Assembly: GCA_003045895.1 (NCBI GenBank)
Contig: PZPC01000016.1
Location: forward strand, 1 to 64,000
Length of the DNA stretch: 64,000 nt
From: Bacteroidota bacterium
GTDB taxonomy: Bacteria > Bacteroidota > Bacteroidia > Chitinophagales > Saprospiraceae
Direction of reading: 5' to 3'
Shown here: piece after piece, positions 34,435 to 45,200 of the stretch
Numbering within the stretch: the first letter of the stretch is position 1
Layout of the letters: the number at the start of each line of letters is the position of its first letter
Made by a program: the position numbers and the translations under genes
Notes under the pieces: model-generated
Told to the model about the DNA's origin: nothing
The model's input: only the letters and a program-made list of their open reading frames with translations
The model's database searches: none

Positions 34435-34439
34435 AGGTT

Positions 34440-37400
34440 TTATCTGTTTTGCGTATTAACGGCCAGTCGGGCTACCGAAGCACAGGTTGTTTCCGGATCT
34501 ACGACAATGACGCGTACATCGTAAGTGTGAGCAAAGGGTAAGACGGTCTGCAACTGTGGCCCTTTATCAATGGCCGGTAAGCCGTGTTCCACGATCCACA
34601 GGATGGGGAATTCAGCCGTTGCTGAGGGTTGCACCACGAACTGGTAGCGGTTATTACCCAGGTTTTCCCGGGTAATGCGCACCGTTCGGGGATTTTGGCA
34701 CAATTCAACGGCAGGCTCATCGGGAGTACAGCGATTGCGGAGCACACAGTTGAAAGGTGGCAAGGATCCGTTGGTGTCGGAGACGAATTGTCCGGATAGT
34801 TCCGACTGCTCCCGGACTTCCACGCCGGCATTGCTGTACTGCCACTGCCGCTGGTAAGACTGCTTGTCGGTTTCGCCAAAGAAGCCCAGGTTGATTACAA
34901 AGTTGAATTGGTGGCAGTCGTAGTGTTCAATCTGGAGGGTGGTCAATCCGCCGGGCTCATTAGCAACGTAGGCCAAACGCAGTACCGGCTGATCGGGGCT
35001 GCCCAGGGCGCTCCCCAGCTGCTCTTGTAAGAAAGCGTTGGCTTCCGCAATTCGGCCACTCCAGAAGCTGGTGAACGATCCCGGGGTGGGGAAGTCCTGG
35101 CCCGGGTTCAGAATTTCGGTCAAGCGGCCCAGTTGTTCACCATTAAAAGTCACGGCTTGTCCGGGAATTTCGCCAGCGACGGAGAGGGAGGCTACTTCCA
35201 GCTTGACGTTCCGATAAGGAACCTGTGGGATGGGGTTGCGCTGCATCCAGAACGGATAGCCACACTCACGCGTACGTCCACCGCAAGGTAGGTTACAACC
35301 TTGTTCGCAGGTTATTGGTGAAATGTCCAGGCGAGCTTCACACGCCGGATTACTGCTATCCTGAACGAGGACTTCGCCGCCCTGGCCACTGGCAAAGGTG
35401 ACACTGCCCACGGCGCCGGCAGCTACGTTGGTCGTCGTTCCATCCGGGGTAGTGAGCCGGTAAGGCGGCCGGCCGCCAATGATAGCGATTGGCACCTTGA
35501 AGTTCAGCCCATCCTCACTGCACTGGCCTTCGTCGACCTGGCTGGCTACCAGCGGATCCAGCAGCTCTATGGTGCGTCGCACCGATTCGGTACCCTCGGC
35601 ATCGCGCAACTGGATCAGGGTACCGTTGTCAAGAAGCAGGGGCTCTTCGCCCAGGGCGTTCCAGTTGAGGCCACTGTTGGTACTGTAGTCGTAGGGTGGC
35701 GTGCCGCCGGCGGGCATGATGAGCACCGTAGCCTGCCGGTTGGGGTTGGTACAGCCTACTTGTTCCCAACTAAAGGTTGGGGGCGACTTGGGCAGCACAA
35801 ACTGGATGGGTTCGCAATCGGAACAACAACGGTAGGGCAGGTAGAAGTCGGCAATGACGGTACCTACCGCCAGGTTCGCAAACCGCCCGACGGTACCCGT
35901 ACTGCCGGTGGGGTTAGCCAGATCGATGACCAGGCTGCTGGTTTCCGAGGGTACCAAAATTTCTTGCCGCGCGGCACCCGCTGCCGATACTTCCAGTCGG
36001 GCAGGCAGGCTGGTCACGATCAGCTGGAAGTTGCCGTCCAGGTCGGTAAGGCTGCCATTGGTCGTGCCCAATTGGGCAACGGTTACCCCTGGGAGAGGGT
36101 CGCCATTGATGACCACCCGGCCCCGGATGGTGAACCTGCCCGTACGGCCAGGAATGTCGTCGGGCTGGTCTTCGCCGTGGTAAACCAGGATGAAGGTACC
36201 ACCCAGCGGTACGCCCGCCTTGTGCTGCAGGCCGGGATGCTGCCGGGCAAATTTAGAGAGGAGCAGGCCTTCGCGAATACGATCGATCCGGCGTTGGTAT
36301 TCGTCCCGAATGCGCTGGAAGGATTCCAGCTTGCAGGCAAAGAGCATGTTGTCCAGTTGGTCCGACAGTTCTTCCCAGTCAATGCGGGGCTGGTTGTTGG
36401 GGTTGGGCGGCAAGGCATCATTGGTGATGGCCAGTAAGATGTTGTTGATCAGGCTGCCTATGGCGTTGAAACTGCTGTAGCGCTGCCGGAACAGCGTCAT
36501 GTCCAGCTGGGATAAGTTTTCGGGCAATACCTCCGCCAACTGGACCAGGCTGAAAATAAAGTACACCGCCGCGTGGTAGTCCGAATGCAAACTCCCATAA
36601 AACGGCCCGCCGCTGGTGTGCAACGCTAAGTTTTCTTCGTAGTGGCCACCCACCGAAAATACGAAATAGCGGAAATTCGGCGCACAGTTCACCAGCAAGC
36701 CCAATTGTGGCACCCGGAAGCCACCGTTGCCTTCGTCCCGCTGGGGCAGGATCGGGATGTTGTACAGGCGCTTCACCGTTTCGCAAATCTGGCACCGGAG
36801 CTCTTCGCGGAAAGCGGAGTAGAGGGCTTCGAGGTCGTGGAAATGGCAGTCGGCCAGTTCGGTGGGTAGCGGAATGGTATCGCTGTTGTAACCCGTCTTC
36901 AGGGCCACCACGTCGATGGGCAGGCGGTTGCGTTCGGTCTGACTGATCAACTCGCTGAGCGCCGGCACGTAGTTCTGGCCCAGGTGGCCTTCGATGCGCA
37001 GGAAATTGTGGGGTTCCAGGTCGTAGCTCAACGGGTAGCGCACAAACAGGTCGGTGGTGTTCCAGCTGTTGGAGCGGTAGCCCAGGTTTTCCCGGGCTTT
37101 GCCCTGCCGGTTGAGGTGGTAACTCCAGTATTGGTACAGCGGTACGGGCTGGTAGTGGTAGGGGATGGCTTTTTGCGACAGCGGTTTGCCCAACTGGCTG
37201 GGGGTAATCTTGATTTCGGTACTCAGCCGGGGGCGGAAAGCCGTAAAGTTGGTCACGCGGTTGAAGACACCTATCGTAGTAAGGGTATCAAATGGGATAA
37301 AGACGGGCTGGGTCAGTCCACTCACCAGCGTATTCACATTGGGCGGCAATTCCAGCACCTGCACCAACGTCACCAGCCGCTGGAAGAGCAGCCGCAATTC

Positions 37401-38522
37401 GGTAATGGCCCCCAGCTGCCGCGAAAACAGCGGCGAGGGCACAAAGCCGTGGCGGTAGGCATCGTCACGTGGGGTTACCCCAATGTTACCCAGCATCAGG
37501 TGGCGCGGGAACAGGCGGCTGTCGGGGCAACAAAGCCCCAGTACTTCCAGCCCCCGCAGGCGGAATTCGTCGTAGGCCTGGATGATGATGTCCAGGTGAT
37601 CGTGAAAATACTGGTACCACAGGTACTGGTTGGTGGTTTCAATGCTGCCGTTGTAGAGGTAGGCCCAGAGGGTGTTTAAATTATTGAAAGGGTTGGTCGG
37701 AAAATCGGTGAGTAAAGGTCGGAAGGCCTGGTAGGCATTGGTCAGGGCAGCCGCGACACCCATCACCACGGGCTGGCTCAGTACCCGCTGGAAAGCCGTA
37801 AAAACGGAGGTGGTACTACCCAGGCTGGTGGCCCCCACATCGTAGCGGGGGAGTTTGAGGGTAGGCAGGCCCAGCCGGGCACTCATGGTGTCGGACAGGC
37901 TGAAATAGGCCTCGGCCTCGGGGCCCAGGGCGCGGATGCGGTTTTGCAATTTATCCATATCCTGCCGCCGGATGAGCAGCGGGCGGATGGTTGCCGTGAC
38001 GGTGCTCCCCTTGTCGTTGCAGGAATTGGGGCTGCAGTTGCGGTTGCTTTCGGCCAGGCATTCCAGGAAGAGGACGAGCACTTTTTCGTCGCCACTACCG
38101 GTAGGTTGATTGACTCCCTGGATGAAATCCAAAGACAACGGCAACGCGTTGGCATCGTTGTTGCGATCGGGCAGCAACTCCCACATCGGGAAGGGCTGTG
38201 CCGGCGACACGGCGCGATCCTCAAATTCCCGGTACGGGAGGTCGGGAGGTACGCTGTACGGCCGGTACCACTCCAGCGCCGCCGCGTCTTCCCAGACGAT
38301 GAGGTAACCCTCGGACGTTACGCCACACCCCTTGCTGATGCGCATGCTCGCGCCACCGGCCGCAATGGCTGGTTCCAGGCCACAGACTATGCCAATGCCG
38401 ATCAGGTTGGCACGGGTGAGCCGCTCTTGTTCATCCAGATAAGCAAACAACTGGTTGAGGTGTTCGCTGGCCAGCACCTGGTTGGCCGTAAAGTGAGGAT
38501 AAGAAATTTTTACAGGTAACAT
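34440..38522 (-). CDS. Large eCIS-associated protein with CarboxypepD_reg-like domain
   Basis: A 1360-residue protein of unknown function conserved by context in Bacteroidota eCIS loci. The N-terminal region (about 1-110: KISYPHFTANQVLASEHL, IGIGIVCGLE, GVTSEGYLI) resembles a small baseplate or attachment module. A long, mostly helical middle (about 170-770) follows, then a CarboxypepD_reg-like beta-sandwich at about 795-873 (IRGRVVINGDPLPGVTVAQL) and a C-terminal half with several Ig/PKD-like stretches and scattered Cys (RCCSDCEPIQF; CEQGCNLPCGG). It has no signal peptide, as expected for a particle component. It may be a host-contacting exterior protein in place of a fibre, but this is inference. 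Confidence 0.65.
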   Translation of the reverse strand: MLPVKISYPHFTANQVLASEHLNQLFAYLDEQERLTRANLIGIGIVCGLEPAIAAGGASMRISKGCGVTSEGYLIVWEDAAALEWYRPYSVPPDLPYREFEDRAVSPAQPFPMWELLPDRNNDANALPLSLDFIQGVNQPTGSGDEKVLVLFLECLAESNRNCSPNSCNDKGSTVTATIRPLLIRRQDMDKLQNRIRALGPEAEAYFSLSDTMSARLGLPTLKLPRYDVGATSLGSTTSVFTAFQRVLSQPVVMGVAAALTNAYQAFRPLLTDFPTNPFNNLNTLWAYLYNGSIETTNQYLWYQYFHDHLDIIIQAYDEFRLRGLEVLGLCCPDSRLFPRHLMLGNIGVTPRDDAYRHGFVPSPLFSRQLGAITELRLLFQRLVTLVQVLELPPNVNTLVSGLTQPVFIPFDTLTTIGVFNRVTNFTAFRPRLSTEIKITPSQLGKPLSQKAIPYHYQPVPLYQYWSYHLNRQGKARENLGYRSNSWNTTDLFVRYPLSYDLEPHNFLRIEGHLGQNYVPALSELISQTERNRLPIDVVALKTGYNSDTIPLPTELADCHFHDLEALYSAFREELRCQICETVKRLYNIPILPQRDEGNGGFRVPQLGLLVNCAPNFRYFVFSVGGHYEENLALHTSGGPFYGSLHSDYHAAVYFIFSLVQLAEVLPENLSQLDMTLFRQRYSSFNAIGSLINNILLAITNDALPPNPNNQPRIDWEELSDQLDNMLFACKLESFQRIRDEYQRRIDRIREGLLLSKFARQHPGLQHKAGVPLGGTFILVYHGEDQPDDIPGRTGRFTIRGRVVINGDPLPGVTVAQLGTTNGSLTDLDGNFQLIVTSLPARLEVSAAGAARQEILVPSETSSLVIDLANPTGSTGTVGRFANLAVGTVIADFYLPYRCCSDCEPIQFVLPKSPPTFSWEQVGCTNPNRQATVLIMPAGGTPPYDYSTNSGLNWNALGEEPLLLDNGTLIQLRDAEGTESVRRTIELLDPLVASQVDEGQCSEDGLNFKVPIAIIGGRPPYRLTTPDGTTTNVAAGAVGSVTFASGQGGEVLVQDSSNPACEARLDISPITCEQGCNLPCGGRTRECGYPFWMQRNPIPQVPYRNVKLEVASLSVAGEIPGQAVTFNGEQLGRLTEILNPGQDFPTPGSFTSFWSGRIAEANAFLQEQLGSALGSPDQPVLRLAYVANEPGGLTTLQIEHYDCHQFNFVINLGFFGETDKQSYQRQWQYSNAGVEVREQSELSGQFVSDTNGSLPPFNCVLRNRCTPDEPAVELCQNPRTVRITRENLGNNRYQFVVQPSATAEFPILWIVEHGLPAIDKGPQLQTVLPFAHTYDVRVIVVDPETTCASVARLAVNTQNR

Positions 38523-38536
38523 ATGCTATCGGGGCT

Positions 38537-41500
38537 TTAGAGGGTGCCAAGAATGGTGTTATCTAATCGGACAGGATTGTCATCGCTGCCGTCGTCACAG
38601 TCGTGGAGGGTGGCCGTCGGGTAAATGCTGCGCAAGTCATTGAACACGCGCAACAGTACGTTGTGGCGGTGGGCTACGGTAATCCATTCCCCGTAGAGCG
38701 CCAGCCAAATGGTTTGCAGTTCCACCCACCGGGAATCTTCTTTGGGGATTTGCCAGACCGGGCAAAATTGCGGGTCATTGGCAGCAGCCAGCTGCAGGTC
38801 GTCCCAGAAGGCGTCCAGGACGGTAGTGGCTAGTTCGGTACGCAGGCTGTCCAGGTCACCCAGGTCGGCTTCGGCGTCCACCAACTGGTCAATCCATTGC
38901 CGGTAGCGGTCGCCAAAGTAGGCCAGCAGCAAGCGGGCACAGGTGCAGGTGGTGGGGTCCGCCATCCCCAGTGCGGACTGTAGCCACAGTTCGGTTTGCC
39001 GTTGCAACTGCTCGTTGAGCGATTGCCACAGGAAGGGCGAATTGGCTTCCAACCAGGCACACCAGGCGGCCTCGAAGCGGTCGAACTGGTAGGCCTGGAC
39101 CGCCAGATCCACAAAATGGTCGAGCAGGGCAGTCGCAATGGTATCCCAGCCATTATCCGAGGCCAGGCAGGGGAAATCAGCTGCTTGCAAGGACTGGAAA
39201 AGGGTTCGCAAGTCAGCCTCCCAGCGCTCGCGTGGTCGGTACAGCAGGGTTTTATCGGCCATCCAGGGAAGGAAAAGGTTGTCGAAGCCGTCGTAGATGT
39301 CATGGGCGCAGGTGCAGGTTTCCGGCGCTTCGGCATCCAGGTCTTGCTCCTGCTGCAGGATGTCGATCAGCTGGCTGAAGATCGGCGCACATTCGTCCTT
39401 TTCCAAACCGGTATTGCCTACCCAGCAAATTTTGGGTAGCAAATGCGCGGGCGTTTCCCGCCGGATGGTCTGGTCGGCAAAGCGGCGCAGGTCGATATCG
39501 TAGCTGAAGGGTGCCAGGCTGCCCTGCACCACGTAGGTCAGCCGGAAGGAATAGGGATCTTCTTCTCCGCACAGGTTGCAATCGGGGCCCAGGCAAACGG
39601 GCAGCAACGGGCTACCCGGAAAGACGGGCCGTAACAGCAGGTGCTCCACGATGTAGAGCCGTTCCCTGGCCAGGATGGTACGGGCAAAATCGGCCACTTG
39701 TGCGGGGGGAATACCCGTAGCTACGACTGCAATAGCGCTGCTGTCATCGTTGGTCAGTTCGTCGTCGCCAGCGCCATTGGTCACGTAGTTGCTGGTTTCG
39801 GTGCTGCGGGCGATGACGTCGCCAATGAGCAGCCAGGCGGCTTCTTCCACCGCTTCACCAGTGGCGGCGGTCAGGAGCTGACTTTGTTCCAACAGCAAGC
39901 CGAGGCCGCCGGGGCTGGTGTCGGTAAGCTGGAAGCCCGCCGAAAAGATACCCTGGTTGCTGGTGATGACGACGTTGAAATAACCCATCAGCATGTCCAT
40001 ACCCAGGAGGCGACTGATGCGCTCGGCCAGCCCTGCGCGGTTGCGGGGGTCGCACCAACGATCGGTATAGCGGTAGTTGAAAGCCCTTGCGCGATCGGCA
40101 CTGATCCGCGGGTAGAAGCGCAGGAAGCGAATCTTGTCGCGAATCAGCTTTTCGGCCGAAAAGGGAATGCGGTCGGCATTGGCGTTTAACATCAAAGCAT
40201 AATCGCGGAACTGCTCGCCAAAGCGGCCCAGCATGTGGTCGAGGAAACGGTTGCGCCGGTCGGTAAAGGTGCTGTCACTTTCGGCCAGCGCCCGCAGGTT
40301 GGCTTCGGTAGCCTGGGCGGTCACCAGCGCCGGATAGTCGGCGATTTCGGGTACCGGCGCCGCCGCGTCAAAATAATGGGTAAAATAGGTGCGGTCCACG
40401 AGTTCGTCGGTCGAGAAGAGGTCGGGCACGTGGGCCAGTTGCTCGGTCATATCGGCCAGCAGCTGTTCAAAGGGTACCAGGTAGGCTTTCAACTGGTGGG
40501 CCTGGGCGCGGCGTTCGTTGCTGGCCCGCGGGGGTAACCCTACCGGGCCAATGCCGTAAGTCAGTGGCAACGTATGCTGCACGGGCACGTAGGTGGAGAG
40601 TTCCCGGTGCTGGCCCGCTGGCACGGGATAATCGCGCTCCGCCAGCGGCACCTTGCCCTGCACCAGCTGCCCGCGCAGTTGCGCCAGGATGGCCCTCACT
40701 TCGTCCATCCGTGCCAGAAAAGGCAATTCGTTTTTGTAAAACAATACCCGCGAAGCCTCCTCGTACAACTTGGGAATATGCAGGGGCCGCAGCGGAATGC
40801 GCCACTGGTGAGCTGGCATGATGGGGTTCCCTTCATCGTCATAGCGGGTGAACAGGACGTGCTTGAGGGCCACCACGCCCGGAATATCCATCAGCCAGTC
40901 GTAGAGGTCGGAGATGTGGATTTCGGCCTGCAGTTGGGCGGCTTCCAGGTCGGCATCCTTAATGAAGCCGTTGGCCAGGGGCGGGCCCCAGAAGATGTCT
41001 TCGGTAGCCAGGCCCGTGGCCGCCATTTCCGACAAGGTGTAGAAGGGTACGGGGGGATTGAAATGCTGCCCGATGGCGAAATAAATCCGGGCCAATACGT
41101 ATTCGATATCCGCATCAGCCGCCACTTCCACGTCGGCGCAGAAGGCAATGTCTTCGGTTTTTATGGTCTGAATCCGGCAGAAGTCTTCGGCCAGGTTGCG
41201 CACGTTGTGCAAGCTGTGGCGGGTAGCGGCTACGGCCTCTTCGGTGGCTTGGAGCTTGCGGCGGTAGCGATCCATCAGCCCACCCGGCAGAGCACTGGCC
41301 AAAATGTCGCTGACCAAAGTCACGATGCCGGGGGTGCGTTTCACGGCTTCGCGCGGCGAGAAGAAGCGCACCGGAATGCGGAGCATTTGGATGCTTTGCA
41401 GCGGATCAGCGGGCTGCTCGCGGAAATTGACGGTATAGTCGATAAAAAACAGGTTGCGCCAGCCCTGGGCAAAGGACGCATCGCTGACGGGTTCGGCCAG

Positions 41501-42244
41501 TACGCGGTCGCGCGAGAACCGGTCCAGCACCACACTGTCGATCGCGAAATCCGGATGGTCACTGATGAACTGCCGGAAGGCGTCGGGTTGCTCGCTGGCC
41601 CAGTCGGGGAAGCGCAGCTCAATGGTCAGTGGCGCCAGTGCGGTACCCTCGCCGGTAGCAATGGCCAGGGTTTGCACCAGTTTGTGGTTGTTCAGGTCAC
41701 CCAGTTCCGGATCTTCGTCCAGTTGGAGCAATACCTCGTAGAGGCCGCGCACGAAGACGGGATGCTCGTGGGGCTCGGCCTGCCGGTCGTCGTTGGGCTC
41801 CCGCAGGCGCCACTGGGGCGCGTGGAAGAGGGCTTCTTCTTCACATGCTGCGTAGATGGTCGTTTCACAGGCACACTGCTTGCAGAGGAGCCAGCCATTG
41901 GCCACCAGGGGCAAGTCGATGAGGGTCTTGCGGAAATCGTTTACCGTCAGGGGGTTATTGGTCAGGATCTTGCGGGCCGTGAACAAAGCCTGCCGGAAGC
42001 TGATGTAGCCGCTGGTTTCCGTCAGGATATCGGCAATGTCAAAGCCGGTGCGGTAGCCGATTTCGGTGAGTGCGTAGGTCAGCGCTTCGAGCAGGGTTAT
42101 TCCTGGGTCGTGGACGTTGTAGTCGGTCCACTGGGCATTCCCCAGCTCCTCAATGGCCGCCAACCCCGCGGCGCGCAGGCGGGCGTAGTCTTCGGCCAGA
42201 GGCAGGTCCGGGTTTTTCAGCAGGGTGATGGAGGGCTCATTCAT
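38537..42244 (-). CDS. eCIS baseplate protein (Afp12-like)
   Basis: A 1235-residue protein beginning with the typical baseplate-wedge signature AQWTDYNVHDPGITLLEALTYALTEIGYR (about 38-66), seen in Afp12-like and phage gpJ/gp6-related wedge proteins. The rest is a long mixed fold without further recognised domains. Cys-rich spots are unusual for a wedge: C121, C124, C126 and C134 near the N-terminus (CKQCACETTIYAAC), CLGPDCNLCGEE in the middle and two CTCA motifs in the C-terminal third. The start codon overlaps the stop of the preceding baseplate gene by 4 bp (ATGA), indicating translational coupling. Confidence 0.8.
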   Translation of the reverse strand: MNEPSITLLKNPDLPLAEDYARLRAAGLAAIEELGNAQWTDYNVHDPGITLLEALTYALTEIGYRTGFDIADILTETSGYISFRQALFTARKILTNNPLTVNDFRKTLIDLPLVANGWLLCKQCACETTIYAACEEEALFHAPQWRLREPNDDRQAEPHEHPVFVRGLYEVLLQLDEDPELGDLNNHKLVQTLAIATGEGTALAPLTIELRFPDWASEQPDAFRQFISDHPDFAIDSVVLDRFSRDRVLAEPVSDASFAQGWRNLFFIDYTVNFREQPADPLQSIQMLRIPVRFFSPREAVKRTPGIVTLVSDILASALPGGLMDRYRRKLQATEEAVAATRHSLHNVRNLAEDFCRIQTIKTEDIAFCADVEVAADADIEYVLARIYFAIGQHFNPPVPFYTLSEMAATGLATEDIFWGPPLANGFIKDADLEAAQLQAEIHISDLYDWLMDIPGVVALKHVLFTRYDDEGNPIMPAHQWRIPLRPLHIPKLYEEASRVLFYKNELPFLARMDEVRAILAQLRGQLVQGKVPLAERDYPVPAGQHRELSTYVPVQHTLPLTYGIGPVGLPPRASNERRAQAHQLKAYLVPFEQLLADMTEQLAHVPDLFSTDELVDRTYFTHYFDAAAPVPEIADYPALVTAQATEANLRALAESDSTFTDRRNRFLDHMLGRFGEQFRDYALMLNANADRIPFSAEKLIRDKIRFLRFYPRISADRARAFNYRYTDRWCDPRNRAGLAERISRLLGMDMLMGYFNVVITSNQGIFSAGFQLTDTSPGGLGLLLEQSQLLTAATGEAVEEAAWLLIGDVIARSTETSNYVTNGAGDDELTNDDSSAIAVVATGIPPAQVADFARTILARERLYIVEHLLLRPVFPGSPLLPVCLGPDCNLCGEEDPYSFRLTYVVQGSLAPFSYDIDLRRFADQTIRRETPAHLLPKICWVGNTGLEKDECAPIFSQLIDILQQEQDLDAEAPETCTCAHDIYDGFDNLFLPWMADKTLLYRPRERWEADLRTLFQSLQAADFPCLASDNGWDTIATALLDHFVDLAVQAYQFDRFEAAWCAWLEANSPFLWQSLNEQLQRQTELWLQSALGMADPTTCTCARLLLAYFGDRYRQWIDQLVDAEADLGDLDSLRTELATTVLDAFWDDLQLAAANDPQFCPVWQIPKEDSRWVELQTIWLALYGEWITVAHRHNVLLRVFNDLRSIYPTATLHDCDDGSDDNPVRLDNTILGTL

Positions 42245-45200
42245 GACGCACGGATATAAGTGACATTTCCAATTAATTGCTTACCGTCGGGGTTCGTGGC
42301 ACAGCCACAGTCTTCCAGCCACTCGGTCGTGGCGCTATCCTGGATGATGGTGATGTCGTGCTGCCGGGCCGACACCAGGATAGACACCTGCTTGGTGGGG
42401 CTCACCGACTCTACATCCTGTTGGCTGGGATCGGTCGTATGGCTCAGCACCAGGTCTTCGATGTAATTGACGTAAGCTCGTTCTTCAATGAAGTTGACGA
42501 TCGCCGACTTGTTGATCTTTCCCCCAAAGTCGATCTCCACCTGGTTGTTGAACGCCCACGGGGAGAGGAAGCCGATGAGGTCTTGGTTGAGCTGGGTTTC
42601 GTAAAAGCTTTCGTCCAGCCCGTCGTACAACCTCACTTTGAACGTCACCAGTACCGGCTCGAAGATGGGGTTGCGCAGGTGGAGTTTGGCAAAGCAGGTG
42701 GTGCGCGCCGCCAGGAAGGCCTGCATGTTTTGCAGGTCGGCCAGGCTGGTGTAGGGGCGCAGGGGATCGAGGGCTTTGTCCTGCTGGGTGGCAGTCACCG
42801 AAATGATGGTCACGTTTCCGGCGGCCAACTCCCGGTAGATGGGCTGGGGGTCGCCGGGTTCGTAGCGCAGGTGGTTGAGGCATTTGACCTTGTGCAACTG
42901 CGGGAAAGCCTGCAGGAGCATGCGCTCGTAGTCCCACTGGGTGATGGCCCGGTCCTTGTGGCGCAGGCGTTCGCTGGTGCGGGTGTAAAACTTGTCGGCG
43001 GTTTCCAGGGCGCTGCCGCCAAAGGTGGCATAGGGTTGTACCACTTTTTTGATGCCGTTCAGCGGATTGCGCAGTTTGGCAATGGTACCTGCGGGCAGCG
43101 GCACGGCACCCAGGGCGGGGTCGTTGTCGTTGGCGATCTGGGTGACGGCAAAGGCCTGCGCGTGGACGCCAATCAGCTGGCTGACCCCATCGACGGCACT
43201 CTCCACGCTGGCTCGTAACCAAATTTTTCCGGCGGGGAGCAGGGTGTTGTCGGTAGTCGCTGCCGCGGGCACCGACAGCTGGATGAGCCCCGTTTGCAGG
43301 AGCCCGTTGGTGGTGTCGCTGACTTCGCGACTGGCAAAAGGCAGCCATTCGTTGTGGCTCAGGTACCACCAGCTGACGTGCGGTACGGGCTTTTGCAAAA
43401 GCGGATCGGCCGTGCCGGGAGCCACTTGTACCAACAGGGACAAGACCTGCGGTAGCACCAGCCCCTCCACCCCGAGCAGCCACTCGCCGCCGTCCTTGCC
43501 CACGTTGTTGATCGTCCCGTCCGGTGTATTGATGACGGACTGGGGGACCAACAAAGGCAGCAGACTGATATTTTGCGTACCGCCGTGGCGGGCGGCCAAC
43601 CCGAAGGGATGCAGGTGGTAGAACACCGCGGGTGGCTCCACGCCGGTGGCCGCACTGCTGAGCGGAATATGCTGGCTGGCCGAGTAGTTGATGCTGACGT
43701 CCAGCAGCTGGGGATCGTAGAGTGGGTCGGGGAGGGCCGGGGAGGTTCCGTTCCCTTTAGCGTAAGCAGCCAGTGCGAGTGGATAACGCGCATGCCCCCA
43801 GTCTCCATTTAAGCGGAAGCGCAAATAGCCACCTCGCGACTGGCTGGTGTAGGGCGTGTTGCCCAAAAAATCGGGCGCAATGAGGTTGTTGTCCCCCAGG
43901 ACTATACCCGCGACATTAACCACTGTAGAGCTAAAATTAGGCAAAATATTCTTGGAGGTATTACCCACCCAATTGCCAGTGTCAAGCACATCGTAGCGGG
44001 TGGTTGCTGCCACCCCGCTGACCGTTCCAGTATAGTAGCCCGTACCATCATTTAAATCTTTCCACGTCAGATTGAGGTCAATGGTCGCTTTTTTCTGAAA
44101 GATTTCCTTGTCCCCCATCACGAAGACGGCGCCGGTGCCGGGGCTGGGGCCAAACGGGTGGAAGGGCTTGCTGACGTCGAGCGGGCCGGTACTGCTGCCC
44201 CAGCTGACGTCGTGTTTGCCGGTCACGTCCACGTCGAGATCGAGGCTGCTGAGGGTGGTGTTTTTCAGGGCCTGGTAGGCAAAAAGCTGCCCTGCCTCGT
44301 GGATCAATTCGGCTTTAATAATGGGGAATGCCGTTTGGTACGCCCCCCCGTGCACCTTCACCTGGTAGGGCAGGATAGCCACTTCGTCGGCATCAATGGT
44401 GAAGCGCAGGTGGTAGGTGCTGTCGCCATTTCGCACCACGGTTACTATCCGCTCCAGCCAGCCTTTTTCGGTGGTCAGGCTGACGCGAAATTTGACGTTC
44501 TGTAAGGGTGCCAGGTTGCTGCCGTTGAATTGCAGATCAATAATCCGCGTACCCTGGGTGAGGTAGAGGTAGTGCGAAGCCACCGCGAAGCCGATTGTGG
44601 CAGGGGGCAGGTCCATCTGCCAGGTATTGGTGTCGGCATCCACGCTGCGGTTGCCGAAAGGGTGCCAGCGTCCATCGGCGGTGGTTAGTTCCTCTTCGCC
44701 GAGGCCGTCGGCGGAGTTGCTTACGGTGGCGGCGTAGTAGCGGTTGCGATCGGCATTTTTGTAGACGGGGCGTTCGCTGTCCCCAAATTGGTAGAGCGTG
44801 GTGTTGTCAGGCGCTTTGAAGATGCTGCGCAATTCGGTAACCTGGGCCTTATTGGCGACAAAGTCCGCATGGCTGGCGAAGAGGATATCCTTGCCCAGGC
44901 CATCTTTGCCGGCTTTGAAAAGCGTTCCCGCAGGCAATAGTTGGGTGGCCACGTGTTTGGCCAGCTCCACGGTGAGGAAAGCCTGGTGGGGTTGGGCGGG
45001 GCGGGGTTGCAAACGCAGCACCCGCTCGAAATAGAAGCGCAGGTGGCGGTCGGTCAGGGTGTTGAGGTAGGCTTGTTCCTGGCTGAGGAGCCGCAGAAAG
45101 GCCAGGAAGAGCGCGAAGTGGGGCTCGTGCTGGTTCCAATTGGTCAGGAGCCCTTGCAGGGCCTTTTCTGCTTCCGTGGCGGCCAGGGCGAAGGCCTGCA

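Noticed and set aside
40574-42259. 561-residue plus-strand ORF opposite the baseplate gene
   Set aside because: It is an antisense shadow of the Afp12-like gene and has no recognisable motif.
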